DNA of 64,000 nucleotides from Burkholderiales bacterium (lineage in GTDB: Bacteria > Pseudomonadota > Gammaproteobacteria > Burkholderiales > SG8-39). The translations under genes were made by a program, and so were the position numbers. Shown here piece after piece: positions 1 to 7,995 of the stretch. Positions within the stretch are counted from its first letter, which is position 1, and every line of letters begins with the position of its first letter. Under the pieces are notes generated by a model. That model was not told the origin of the DNA. It saw only the letters and a list, made by a program, of their open reading frames with translations, and did no database searches. The stretch is from assembly GCA_027493935.1 (NCBI GenBank), contig JAOSJV010000010.1, positions 1 through 64,000 of the forward strand, written 5' to 3'.

Positions 1-365
1 TCGCCTCGCCGCCAGCGCCCCGAGCATCCGTCGTACCGCCGAGTAACTGCCGGTGTAGCCGTGATCGCGGCACAGTGCCGCGTGGATGACGACACCGTTG
101 ACGCCGCGCTCGGCCAAACGCGCGACGATGTCGCGAAACGGTTCGACGGTGGGAAACAGTGCTACGCGCCCGGCGTGCCTGGCCGACGGCAGCCGCGATC
201 GTGGCGTCTTCGGGCAGCGCCGTGTCGGCGACGAGCCACCCCTTCCCGTGCCGCCAGCGCCCGCAACGCGGCGACCTTCGGCCGGCCCATCAACCGCGAC
301 CGGGCAATGTCGCGGTCGGAATCGCCCTGGCGCAAGCGCACCAGGACCGCTCGATACTGGAACAT
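1..365 (-). pseudogene. IstA-like transposase, N-terminal part, frameshifted, cut by window edge
   Basis: The protein begins MFQYRAVLVRLRQGDSDRDI and continues with the helix-turn-helix region typical of IS21-family IstA. The ATG is at 365-363. Two single-base frame breaks, near 238-243 (a C/G run) and near 149-153, interrupt it. Reading across them gives the family-typical stretches EGWLVADTALPEDA, TVEPFRDIVARLAERGVNG and VIHAALCRDHGYTGSYSAV. The DDE catalytic domain would lie left of position 1. Both breaks look like the homopolymer indels seen throughout this window, so it may be intact in the organism. Confidence 0.75.
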
Positions 366-461
366 CTCGATTCTCCTGCGCCCCACCGCTCACCTCCCGG
401 ACAAAAATCCGGGAGGGTAGCGGCAGCGCGCTCAAGTCGAGATGTCCCGTCCTCACCCTGC

Positions 462-581
462 TGGCCCCAATATGCCGATCAGCGACTGGCTCCAATATGC
501 CGATCACGGCGTGGCTCCAATATGCCGATCACGCGCTGGCTCCTATACGCCGATCACGAAGTGGCTCCAATATGCCGATCG
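462..581. repeat. Five direct repeats, 25-bp period, IS21 end repeats
   Basis: The 20-bp motif TGGCTCCAATATGCCGATCA starts at 462, 487, 512, 537 and 562, always with a 5-bp spacer. Copy 1 has TGGCCCC, copy 4 has TCCTATACG, and copy 5 ends in ATCG. The strict 25-bp phasing suggests transposase subunits binding side by side at about 2.4 helical turns. Confidence 0.85.
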
Positions 582-587
582 CTGACA

Positions 588-1658
588 GGATCGCGTGCAG
601 CACGTAGTTCCCCTCGGCCGTCTGGCGCAGTGAATAAGGTTCAATGCGGCGCACACTGCCGTCATATCTCAGATCGACGCAGAGCTGGTTGGCCGCGGCA
701 AACCGGATGATTTCGAGCGGCGCGCGTGCGCGCTCGGGATCCCCATCGGCAGCACGCGGTCGCGGATCGAAACCTCGGCAGCGCCGGGCTCGATGCGCGC
801 GCGCAGCGGCACCTCTGCCCGCCCCATGATCCAGCCGAAGATCTCCGGGAGCGCGGCCCAAAGTCTGCCACCGGCGGCAGTACAGGAAGCTGGTGGCCGA
901 GCATGTCTTCCCATGGCTTCCAAATCGGTTCGGTGCGGTTCAAGCGCTTCGTATGTCGGGAGCGCGATCGCCTTGTAAGCGCATTTCTGCTCGAGGACAT
1001 TGCGCAGCACAGCCGCCGGCGGGCGGTTGTCGCCGTGACGGTAGAGATGCACGACGTCATAGAGATCACGGGGTCGGGTCCGTTCGCCCAGCGCTCTCAG
1101 CTTCTCGCCGAAGGCCTCCTCGTAGGCGTAGCAGTTGATCCAGATGCCTTCTTCAGGACGGTCGGAATAGGCGTGGAAGACCTCGCGCCGCACCGAGGCG
1201 AGAACGAGTTTCTCGTCGGCCGTGAGATCGAGCCTGATCTTCGGCCATCCGCCCGCCCCCGCAGTGGGCGAGACGGGGCCGCGATAGCCGATCTTTCCCT
1301 CGCAGGAGAGATGCCCGCGCGGGTTCTTGTAGATATCGAAGCCCAGCTGCTCGGCGGGCATGGCGAGGCCCGACTGATCCGCGATCCAGGCAACGACCTC
1401 ACCGAACACGCGCGGAAGGAATCCTTCCTCGAGATGGCGCTCGTCGCGCAACGTAAAGTCCAGGTCTTCGGAAAAACGGTAGGTCTCGAAGTAGCATTTC
1501 TTGAGGCAGGTGCCGCCCTTGAACACCCAGGCGTCGGCGAGCTCAGGGTGGGCGTTGATGCCGGCCAGCACCCAACCGAGAACGTAATCCTTCTCGATAA
1601 CGTTGGGGAGAAGGCCAAGTGCCGAGGCCGCTTCGAGGATTTCGCGCTTGTTGATCAC
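588..1658 (-). pseudogene. abiEii: AbiEii-type nucleotidyltransferase toxin, truncated by IS21
   Basis: Toxin of a type IV AbiE toxin-antitoxin system, a nucleotidyltransferase-fold protein known for phage abortive infection. The start is GTG at 1658, overlapping the antitoxin stop (GTGA). The nucleotidyltransferase signature is visible: KGGT at residues 47-50 and SEDLDF near 63-68, after a family-typical EKDYVLGW. Three single-base frame breaks (near 915, 865 and 745) each look like a lost base in a short run. Reading through them continues to the conserved end region IRFAAANQLCVDLRYDG and EPYSLRQTAEGNYVLHA. There the IS21 end replaces the last part, so the C-terminus is missing. The catalytic core remains, so residual activity cannot be excluded. 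Confidence 0.8.
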
Positions 1659-2461
1659 GCAGCGCCCCGCTTCCAGCGCGCCGGTACCCAAAGCCGCCAA
1701 GCGGTGACGAGCACCTTGCATGAAAGCGCGGGATCGAGCCGCGTGTAGCCTTTCGTCAGGCGTTCGCGGCAGAGCGCGGCGAGCGCTTGGTCGTGAAGGC
1801 GCGTCTCGGCCAGAAAGCCGAGGCGCTTGAAGATCGCGCCATTGCCGAATTGCTCCGCGTAGCGGATGAGCAACGAACGATCGTAGGCCAGCGTATTGAG
1901 ATGCGTGGCCAGGCAGTCGGCAACGTGGTCGATACCGCCGCCGGTATCCGGCATCGCCAGCATGTCGATCAGGGTGCGCGACGGGTCCGAGACGTTCACG
2001 CGCGTCGTTCCGCGCCAGACGGGCTTGAGGCCGAAGAGACGCTTCTTCGCGGCGTGGTGCAGCAGAAAGACGACACCCTGCGCAGTTACGCGCTTGTCGC
2101 TGATCCGGCGTGTCGTGAAGACGACCGTTTCGTTGAAGAGCTGTTCGGTCAGCTCCCAGTGGTGGGCGGCCGTCCACCCGCCGATATAGCATTGGCCGAA
2201 AAGCGTCGGGACCAACACCCACGGGTCTTCAACGACCTGCTCACTGGCGGCGAGATCGAGCGGCACGGAAACGTAGAGCCCATGTCCGACGCGACGCAGC
2301 CAGCCTTGGCTACGCCAGCGGGACAGCAGCTTCGCAGCCGCGGGCCGGTCAAGGCCGAGCGTCTGCGCCGCCGTGTCGATCGTCACCACCTCCTTGGCGG
2401 CGCGCAGCACGGCCGCCAAGCGGGCACGGGAGGCAGGGAGAGCGGTGTCCGCTGGGATCAC
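1655..2461 (-). CDS. abiEi: AbiEi-family antitoxin / transcriptional regulator
   Basis: Antitoxin of the type IV system, 268 aa. The N-terminal 60 residues form a winged helix (VVTIDTAAQTLGLDRPAAAK, then LLSRWRSQGWLRRVGHGLYV), the AbiEi DNA-binding domain. The rest is the AbiEi antitoxin domain, which counteracts AbiEii without direct contact and represses the operon in characterised relatives. The start is GTG at 2461, just downstream of an AT-rich stretch (2462-2500) that is the likely promoter. The stop overlaps the toxin start by 4 nt, so the two are translationally coupled. The frame is intact although the toxin is broken. Confidence 0.88.
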   Translation of the reverse strand: MIPADTALPASRARLAAVLRAAKEVVTIDTAAQTLGLDRPAAAKLLSRWRSQGWLRRVGHGLYVSVPLDLAASEQVVEDPWVLVPTLFGQCYIGGWTAAHHWELTEQLFNETVVFTTRRISDKRVTAQGVVFLLHHAAKKRLFGLKPVWRGTTRVNVSDPSRTLIDMLAMPDTGGGIDHVADCLATHLNTLAYDRSLLIRYAEQFGNGAIFKRLGFLAETRLHDQALAALCRERLTKGYTRLDPALSCKVLVTAWRLWVPARWKRGAA

Positions 2462-3604
2462 AACTATACATTAACACGCGAAATTCGCATTTTCCAGGAA
2501 TTTCACGCGCCGCCGTATAGCTGCCTGGCGAGGTGAGGCAGCCTCCCCTCTGTGCCTTAGTGTGCCCCGGCGACTGTCGCTCAAGACATCTCGAAATCGG
2601 CAAGCTTTCCGGGGTCTGGTCGTTCGTTACCGCGCGTATGCTGGAACCGTGTTGGAGAAGTCCAGCACGTGAAAAGTCGGACGCATCGAGAGCACCCGAG
2701 AGCGCTCCGTTGCGGTAACGAACAAGGCGCCAGTCGGCTTCGATCGGCGCGACGTGACGCAGGGACAGGGTCCGCAAAGCGGATCGGCGTATGCACGTGC
2801 ACGAGCCGCGTCGTCCTTCAGGAACGACCGTCCCCGCGAGAAGCGGCCCTGTCCTTTGCGTCACACGGAGCATACATACACCCTCGGAGGGAGTCGCCCA
2901 CCCGTTTCGGCGCGCCGCACACGTTCCTCACCCACTCGCTGATCACCGTGTTGAGCGTTGAGTGCATTTACAAACTGGCAGCTCTCGGCGAGGCAGCAGG
3001 TCATGTCGCGTGGACTATCGACGAATTCGATCCCCCTTCACCCCATCGACATGTGTATATTTAACCAGTAGGTCAATCAGCGACTTGTCGATGCCCGTGC
3101 GCGATCTCTTACAGAGAAATGCAGCAAAGCGCTGCAACAACCCCGCGCGTTTTACGCAGCGTCACCCCTTGATTGAATAGCGAGGAGCGGTCGACGCTGA
3201 GGCCTTTCCTTCGAGTCGGCGAAAACGAATGCAATGCTTGCGCTGGATCTCATTGACGCCGTGTTGTCGGGTCCGCCTCTTGCTTCACACGGAATGGATT
3301 CCAAAAGCTTATGTCGATTTCTCGACATAAGCTGAAAGCACGAACGCGTAACGCTGCGGGCATCTACAAATTGTCGGCAGCGAAGACGTATGCTAAATAG
3401 TCGAAGGGCTTTGAGGTACCCAAATGACGCTGAAGACCAGGATTTATCGCACTGTCTATCGGCCGAACATCGGCCTGGGCGGATTTCGCTCGACGCCAGC
3501 CGAAATCGCTGGGGCTAGCCCTATGGATGTTCCAGTACCGCCACAACCGCTCGAGCATCCCGTAACACTGACCACGTCTGCCGATCTGCCACTGCCGCAG
3601 CCTC
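2462..3604. other. Gene-poor stretch
   Basis: About 1.1 kb with no convincing gene. Short open frames exist on both strands, for example 3364-3558 minus (64 codons) directly downstream of the protease gene, but none has a recognisable domain or good ribosome binding site. The only clear structure is the perfect inverted repeat at 3306-3333. Base composition is less GC-rich than the core block, consistent with acquired DNA. Confidence 0.5.
3306..3333. repeat. Perfect 12-bp inverted repeat with 4-nt loop
   Basis: AGCTTATGTCGA, loop TTTC, then TCGACATAAGCT. It is a perfect 28-bp hairpin without a T-run on either side, so it is not a typical intrinsic terminator. The arm looks like a tyrosine-recombinase core or a dimeric repressor site. 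It lies about 270 bp downstream of the SDH-protease stop. Function unknown. Confidence 0.7.
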
Positions 3605-4717
3605 TTAAGCCGACTCCGACTTCCAGCCTTGCGCTAGAAGATCTTCCTTGATCTGCGGCAGAGGATGAGGCGGTATCGCAACTTCGCTGAACCGGCGCCT
3701 CGTGGTAAACCAATTCGAGAGCTGAGCGCTCTCCACCATCGCGTGTAACAACTCGTACTCCATGACCGCTGGGGTGCCCGGTGGGTTCTGCGCACGCGCG
3801 TTCGCAAGGTCTCCCGCCGGATTGAAAGACTCGCGGTTCCTGAATTCCTGCTCGTAGAGCAGGTAAAGGTCCCATATCGCGGTTTCGAGCTCCGCCTCGA
3901 GGTCGTCCCGCACTTTGAGTCGAAGCTCCTCCTTCGCCTCGCGGCGATTAATGGGGTGTCCATGGAAGTACAGCTTCGACGCCAGATTCTCGATAATGTC
4001 GTTGATTGTATGTTCTTCGGCCTCCGCCATATGGGTGCGCATGATCTTCCGGCCCATCATTCGAGACTGGGACAGGAATCGCTCCACATTGCCAAGAGCG
4101 AGCGGATGCACTTTATCGGCCAGGATCTTGATCGCTTCAATCAGTTCATCCTCGTGGGTGATTCCGACCGTCGATTTAATAAACGTAACGTAGGCTTTGA
4201 CATCCTCAACGCTTATTCCTAGCCGCCGGCCGGTGCCTTGCTCCTGCGGGTTGAACTCGTTGGATACGGTTGGATCGATTGGTCCGAGCTCACCGAAAGG
4301 GTGCATCACGATTTCATCGGCGCCAAGTGCGAGCATGGTCGCGGCGCTGTAGGCACGATAGGGAACGATAACGCTAAAGGATTTCGCGTACTCCCGAAAC
4401 AAAGACACTAGCCGCCAAGGGACGGTCGCGGAACCGCCGTTGCTGCAAAGAAAGATATCCAGCTTTTCGACAGGCCTCTTGCTCAGCCTTAGCAGGTGGT
4501 CGAAGAAGACGCGGATCGCGTCGTCCGCCATCTGGCTCGGCACGTTTGGCCGAATCGAGGTCAAGAAACAGACGACTGAGGATCCACGGAGCGCGCCGAT
4601 CCGCTTGATGAGCGCGCGACGCTGGTCGCGCGGTGACTCTGCGGGTGTTCCCTTACTCGCCTGCTGCTGAGCGTCAGTCTTTGACTTTCTCTGGGTCGAC
4701 TTCTTACGGGTAGCCAC
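3605..4717 (-). CDS. SDH_sah-family (ClpP-fold) serine protease
   Basis: A 370-aa protein of the serine dehydrogenase proteinase family, which shares the ClpP/crotonase fold. Visible features are a basic, disordered N-terminus (residues 1-40), the strand-loop DIFLCSNGGSATVP (87-100) that builds the oxyanion hole, the nucleophile region YSAATMLALGADE (123-135, probable Ser124), and HPFGELGPIDP (139-149). The start is GTG at 4717 because AAGGAG lies 8 nt upstream. A longer ATG start at 4756 has no such signal. Eukaryotic-type SppA-like membrane segments are absent, so it is probably soluble. It is divergent from an unknown membrane protein (4877), sharing a 159-bp intergenic region, which suggests joint control. 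Substrate unknown. Confidence 0.8.
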   Translation of the reverse strand: MATRKKSTQRKSKTDAQQQASKGTPAESPRDQRRALIKRIGALRGSSVVCFLTSIRPNVPSQMADDAIRVFFDHLLRLSKRPVEKLDIFLCSNGGSATVPWRLVSLFREYAKSFSVIVPYRAYSAATMLALGADEIVMHPFGELGPIDPTVSNEFNPQEQGTGRRLGISVEDVKAYVTFIKSTVGITHEDELIEAIKILADKVHPLALGNVERFLSQSRMMGRKIMRTHMAEAEEHTINDIIENLASKLYFHGHPINRREAKEELRLKVRDDLEAELETAIWDLYLLYEQEFRNRESFNPAGDLANARAQNPPGTPAVMEYELLHAMVESAQLSNWFTTRRRFSEVAIPPHPLPQIKEDLLAQGWKSESA

Positions 4718-4876
4718 TATTAGGACTCCTTCTCGAACACACGCATCTTCTATCACGTCTGCGGCTCACGCAGTGAGCCAGCGCCATTGGCGCCTAGCCT
4801 CCCGAGAAGGGCTCGCCCGGGGCATACTTCCACAGAGACGTGAGACAACGACCGCAAGAATGGGAGGGTTTCAGCC

Positions 4877-5587
4877 ATGGAAAAAGCGTCGGTTCCAATA
4901 GGGACGCTCGGCGAGTGGGCGGGAGCGGTGGCGACCTTTCTCGTAGTCCTGGTTGCTCTGTTCAAGGACGAATATCTCCGATGGCGGCGCAAGCCTAGGC
5001 TCCGTATCCGGATCATTCTTGGGCCTCCGGACTGTCACAGGACGACCATTAGTGCGGTGGTCTACAAGACAGCACCTACACACATCTCTGCCGCCTGCTA
5101 CTACCTCCGGCTCTGGGTCGATAACGTAGGCAGGACTCGAGCAGAACGCGTCCAAGTCTATGCTGAGAAGCTTCGTCGAAAAAGCGCAGACGGGATCTTT
5201 AGAGAGGTGGAAACATTCAACCCGATGAACCTTCGCTGGGCGCACGCGGGATCAGACCATCCGGAGATATTTGCAGAAGGCATTTCCCCGCGGATGGGGA
5301 AGCACTGTGATCTCGGGCACGTTATCGACCCAAAGCACCGAAAGGACTTCGGGGAAAACCTGCCAGACGTAGAGCCTGACAAGACTATCCTTTCGCTTGA
5401 CCTTGAGATGGCCCCCGCTACCCTTGGTCACCTTGTACCGCCTGGCGTATACGAGCTCCAACTGCGTGTGGCTGCAGCCAACTGTCTTCCAGTAACCCAT
5501 ACAATCGAGCTCACAATCACGGGCAATTGGTTTGCCGATCAGGCGAAGATGTTCTCGGACGGCCTTGGCATCAAGGCGGCTAACTGA
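4877..5587 (+). CDS. Hypothetical membrane-anchored protein
   Basis: A 236-aa protein I do not recognise. One hydrophobic helix near residues 11-30 (LGEWAGAVATFLVVLVALFK) is followed by a basic stretch (RWRRKPRLRIR), so the remaining 200 residues should face the cytoplasm. That part is predicted beta-rich with a motif LRLWVDNVGRTRAERVQVYA, reminiscent of Ig-like or C2-like domains of single-TM defence accessory proteins, but I cannot assign a family. It is divergent from the SDH protease gene. The start ATG follows GGAGGG at a suitable distance. Confidence 0.7.
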   Translation: MEKASVPIGTLGEWAGAVATFLVVLVALFKDEYLRWRRKPRLRIRIILGPPDCHRTTISAVVYKTAPTHISAACYYLRLWVDNVGRTRAERVQVYAEKLRRKSADGIFREVETFNPMNLRWAHAGSDHPEIFAEGISPRMGKHCDLGHVIDPKHRKDFGENLPDVEPDKTILSLDLEMAPATLGHLVPPGVYELQLRVAAANCLPVTHTIELTITGNWFADQAKMFSDGLGIKAAN

Positions 5588-5629
5588 GTAATCACGGTCG
5601 CACCGAGTCGCCTTGCCTGCAGTGTCGAG

Positions 5630-5835
5630 ACGCTGACTGAGGGGCGCACGATGCCATCGATGCGTCTATGCAGCGTCGACGCAGCTATAGCAGGGTAGAC
5701 GCAGCTATGGGTTCGGGTTGCCGGGCTATCGATGCGCCGACGCAGCGTCGACGCAGCTAAGGGTTCCGGCGGGCCGGCTATCGCTGCGTCGGCGCAGCAC
5801 CGGCGCATCGATGCGAGTTCCGGGGCTCCGAGCCA
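5630..5835. repeat. Degenerate direct repeats with GACGCAGCTA core
   Basis: The words GTCGACGCAGCTA, GGGTTC and GGGCTATCGATGCG (with variants) recur three to four times at roughly 45-60 bp spacing. The clearest pair are GACGCAGCTATGGGTTC near 5698 and GACGCAGCTAAGGGTTCC near 5750. Interspersed palindromic pieces (CGACGCAGCGTCG) can pair. It could be an iteron-like or recombinase-binding array; function unknown. Confidence 0.6.
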
Positions 5836-6328
5836 CCGCCGCCGCCTCCGCCGCACGGCCTGGCCCCAGAGACCTTCCCGAAATGGCCGCCTCCTCCAGG
5901 TATTCCAATGATCGCGATCGCGGGTACGCTCTCCCCGTGATCGAGAAGCCCTCACCCGGACTCGGGGAGGCAGGGTAGCTACCAGACCCGGCAACACGAA
6001 GGGAGCGTTTGGAGCAGCACTACCACCGAGCTCGGCCGCGCCATCGCCAGACGATGCGCGGCCTGTCACCAAGCAATCGGGCGATCCCTCGAGGACCCCG
6101 ATCCGCGCACAGGACGGGCGCCAGGCAGCAGCGGCGCCAGCGGACGCAAGGCTCGACCTGCGTCATGCGAGACGGATCGTGGTGGGCCATCGAGCCCGCT
6201 CCGGTGCCGTCGACGCCTCCGTGATCCACCCCGCGATTCTGGGCGAAGCGTGACCCGCGGGCGGTGAGGCAAGCGCCACGAGCGCTTGTTCCTCCCGCTT
6301 CCCGCGGGTCGCCTTCGCCGGTGAGCAC

Positions 6329-6353
6329 GTCGTCACTGGCTTCCAGTGACGAC
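6329..6353. repeat. Perfect 11-bp hairpin
   Basis: GTCGTCACTGG, 3-nt loop CTT, CCAGTGACGAC. No T-run follows. It is the first of two strong palindromes within 110 bp, about 430 bp upstream of the recombinase start. Confidence 0.7.
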
Positions 6354-6411
6354 GCGCATAGGCCCGCGATATCTCAAGCCTATTCGCGCGCGGTCTCACG
6401 AAGGCAGCCAA

Positions 6412-6439
6412 GTGATGGGGCCCTCCGGGGCCCCATCAC
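6412..6439. repeat. Perfect 12-bp hairpin, GC-rich
   Basis: GTGATGGGGCCC, loop TCCG, GGGCCCCATCAC. It is very stable as RNA or as extruded DNA, and not followed by T residues. Together with 6329-6353 it makes this a structured region ahead of the recombinase gene. Confidence 0.7.
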
Positions 6440-6773
6440 GGCACCCAAAGAGGGAGGCGCAAGGCCTCCACGTCGTTCCGCTCGGGACGACACCGATCCG
6501 CGCCTTAACGGCGCCCCTCAGGACCCTGGGTCAATGGTCCCCGATGCGGCGGCTCTCGTTTCCACGAGACACGCAGCGGAAGCCAATGCCGACGTGCAGC
6601 GGCGGCAGCTCGAGGTTGGAGCGACTGCACTTACCGGGAGTGGTGTCCCGTGTCCCTTGAGTCTCTCGCCTGGCCACGGCCGGCGGGACGGACAGAAACA
6701 CTTACCGATTGATCTACACCGGAGAAGGGCAAGACGCGAAGACGGGGACGCAACCAACTATGGGAATGCCGCC

Positions 6774-7640
6774 ATGCGGGATCTCAACTACCAGCTCAAG
6801 CAACTCGGCCACCGGAACCGGGACGGGAGCTACGCCACCCGGGCCGATCGGGAGCGGATGCTCGCCCTCTTCGCCAACCAGCTCCACGAGATGGGGTTCC
6901 GGCACATGCGGGCCGACAGCCTGAAGCCCAAGCACGTCGAGGGGCTCCTCGACCGGTGGAAGGCAGAAGAGCTCTCCCCTGCCACGATCAAGAACCGCCT
7001 GGCGGTGCTGCGCTGGTGGGCCGAGAAGATCGGCAAGGAGAACATCGTGGCCCGCGACAACGACGCCTACGGTATCGAGCGGCGCCAGTTCGTCACCAAC
7101 CAGGACAAGGGCAAGGACCTGGAGACGGCCAGCCTCGACCAGGTCTCCTCCCCCTACGTCGCGATGTCGCTGCGGCTGCAGGAGGCCTTCGGGCTCCGGC
7201 GCGAGGAGTCGATCAAGATCTGCCCCGGCTGGGCCGACCAGGGGAACGTGCTGCGGCTCAGGGACTCCTGGACCAAGGGCGGGCGCTACCGGGAAGTTCC
7301 GATCGGGAGCGAGCGCCAGCGGGCGGTGCTCGACGAGGCGAAGCGGCTCGCGAACGGCGGCAGCCTCATCCCCGCGACACTCACCTACCGCGAGCAGCTG
7401 AACGTCTTCAAGGCACAGTGCGTGCGCGCCGGCATCAACCGGGTGCACGGCCTGCGCCACCGCTACGCCCAGGAGCGCTACGCCCAGAAGACCGGCTGGC
7501 AATGCCCGGCGCGCGGCGGACCGACCAGGAAACAGCTCACGCCGGAGCAGTGCTCGATCGATCAGCGGGCGCGCCTGGAGATCTCACTCGAGCTCGGTCA
7601 TGGTCGGGCATCGGTCTCGGCGATCTATCTTGGCCGGTGA
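6774..7640 (+). CDS. Tyrosine recombinase, phage integrase N-terminal SAM-like / Integrase_1 type
   Basis: A 288-aa site-specific recombinase. An N-terminal SAM-like DNA-binding region (about 1-110, starting MRDLNYQLKQLGHRNRDGSY) is followed by the catalytic domain. The catalytic residues are visible: Arg in GLRREESIKI, the His-x-x-Arg box in VHGLRHRYAQERY, and the second His and nucleophile Tyr in LGHGRASVSAIYLGR near the C-terminus. The start ATG at 6774 matches where relatives begin. It belongs to the integrase type found on integrative elements rather than XerC/D. It is followed closely by a small HTH gene and a second integrase, so it is part of the mobility module of the island at tRNA-Arg. 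Confidence 0.85.
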   Translation: MRDLNYQLKQLGHRNRDGSYATRADRERMLALFANQLHEMGFRHMRADSLKPKHVEGLLDRWKAEELSPATIKNRLAVLRWWAEKIGKENIVARDNDAYGIERRQFVTNQDKGKDLETASLDQVSSPYVAMSLRLQEAFGLRREESIKICPGWADQGNVLRLRDSWTKGGRYREVPIGSERQRAVLDEAKRLANGGSLIPATLTYREQLNVFKAQCVRAGINRVHGLRHRYAQERYAQKTGWQCPARGGPTRKQLTPEQCSIDQRARLEISLELGHGRASVSAIYLGR

Positions 7641-7666
7641 GCGAACGCGCAGGAGAACGACACACC

Positions 7667-7995
7667 GTGCGCACGCTCTCCCTCGCCGAAGCCGCCGCGT
7701 TCCTGCGGATACATCCGGAGGAACTGCGGCGCCGCGCCAAGGCCGGCCAGATCCCGGGCGCCAAGGCAGGGCGCGCCTGGGTGTTCATCGATGAGGACCT
7801 TGCCGAGTACTTGCGTTCTCTCTATTCTCGTCCACGGCAAGCGTTGCAAGTGGCACCGAGAAAGGAGATCGAATGCCACTTCGCAAACGCGGCGGCGTCT
7901 GGTGGATCGACTTCGTCGCTCCCAACGGGAGCGAGTACGCCGATCTGCTGGCACTGCCAACAAAGCCCACGCGCAAGAGCTCCACGACCGCCTGA
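7667..7995 (+). CDS. Small helix-turn-helix protein (excisionase/MerR-like)
   Basis: About 109 aa. A winged-HTH domain fills residues 1-45 (LSLAEAAAFLRIHPEELRRR, then AKAGQIPGAKAGRAWVF), as in excisionase-type directionality factors and small regulators next to integrases. The start is GTG at 7667 with AGGAG 11 nt upstream. One base appears to be missing in the GGG run at 7927-7929. With an added G the protein ends EYADLLALPTKPTRKSSTTA at the TGA 7993-7995. The same repair also fixes the overlapping integrase. The 3' part overlaps the integrase start by 123 nt. Confidence 0.75.

Larger units (their letters stand above)
1..587 (-). mobile_element. IS21-family insertion sequence, one end (element continues left of window)
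   Basis: This is the istA-proximal end of an IS21-type element. It carries the start of the istA-like transposase and, outside it, five 20-bp direct repeats at 25-bp intervals (462-581), as expected of the multiple transposase-binding repeats at IS21-family ends. Read inward from the right, the tip would be TGTCAGCGATCGG at 587. The element sits in the 3' part of an AbiEii toxin gene whose conserved C-terminus stops at this border. The other end, istB and any target duplication lie outside the window. The exact boundary is inferred to within a few bases. Confidence 0.8.
5588..6773. other. Gene-poor, repeat- and hairpin-rich stretch upstream of recombinase
   Basis: About 1.2 kb without a supported gene. 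Long open frames here lack conserved composition and are GC artefacts. It contains imperfect direct repeats (5630-5835) and two perfect hairpins (6329-6353, 6412-6439). The recombinase frame is open upstream of 6774, but that extension shows no domain, so I treat it as noncoding. Confidence 0.5.

Noticed and set aside
462..581. CRISPR-like short array
   Set aside because: Spacers are only 5 bp and the array abuts an IS21 transposase; it fits IS21 end repeats.
588..1658. AbiEii frame breaks as evidence of gene decay
   Set aside because: They match the indel pattern seen in essential genes; only the C-terminal loss at the IS21 border is counted as real.
3424..3651. 75-codon plus-strand frame overlapping the SDH protease end
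   Set aside because: Antisense to the protease C-terminus at its 3' end, no ribosome binding site and no family.
6264..6773. N-terminal extension of the recombinase to 458 aa
   Set aside because: No domain, low-complexity composition, hairpins within it; relatives begin at the Met encoded at 6774.
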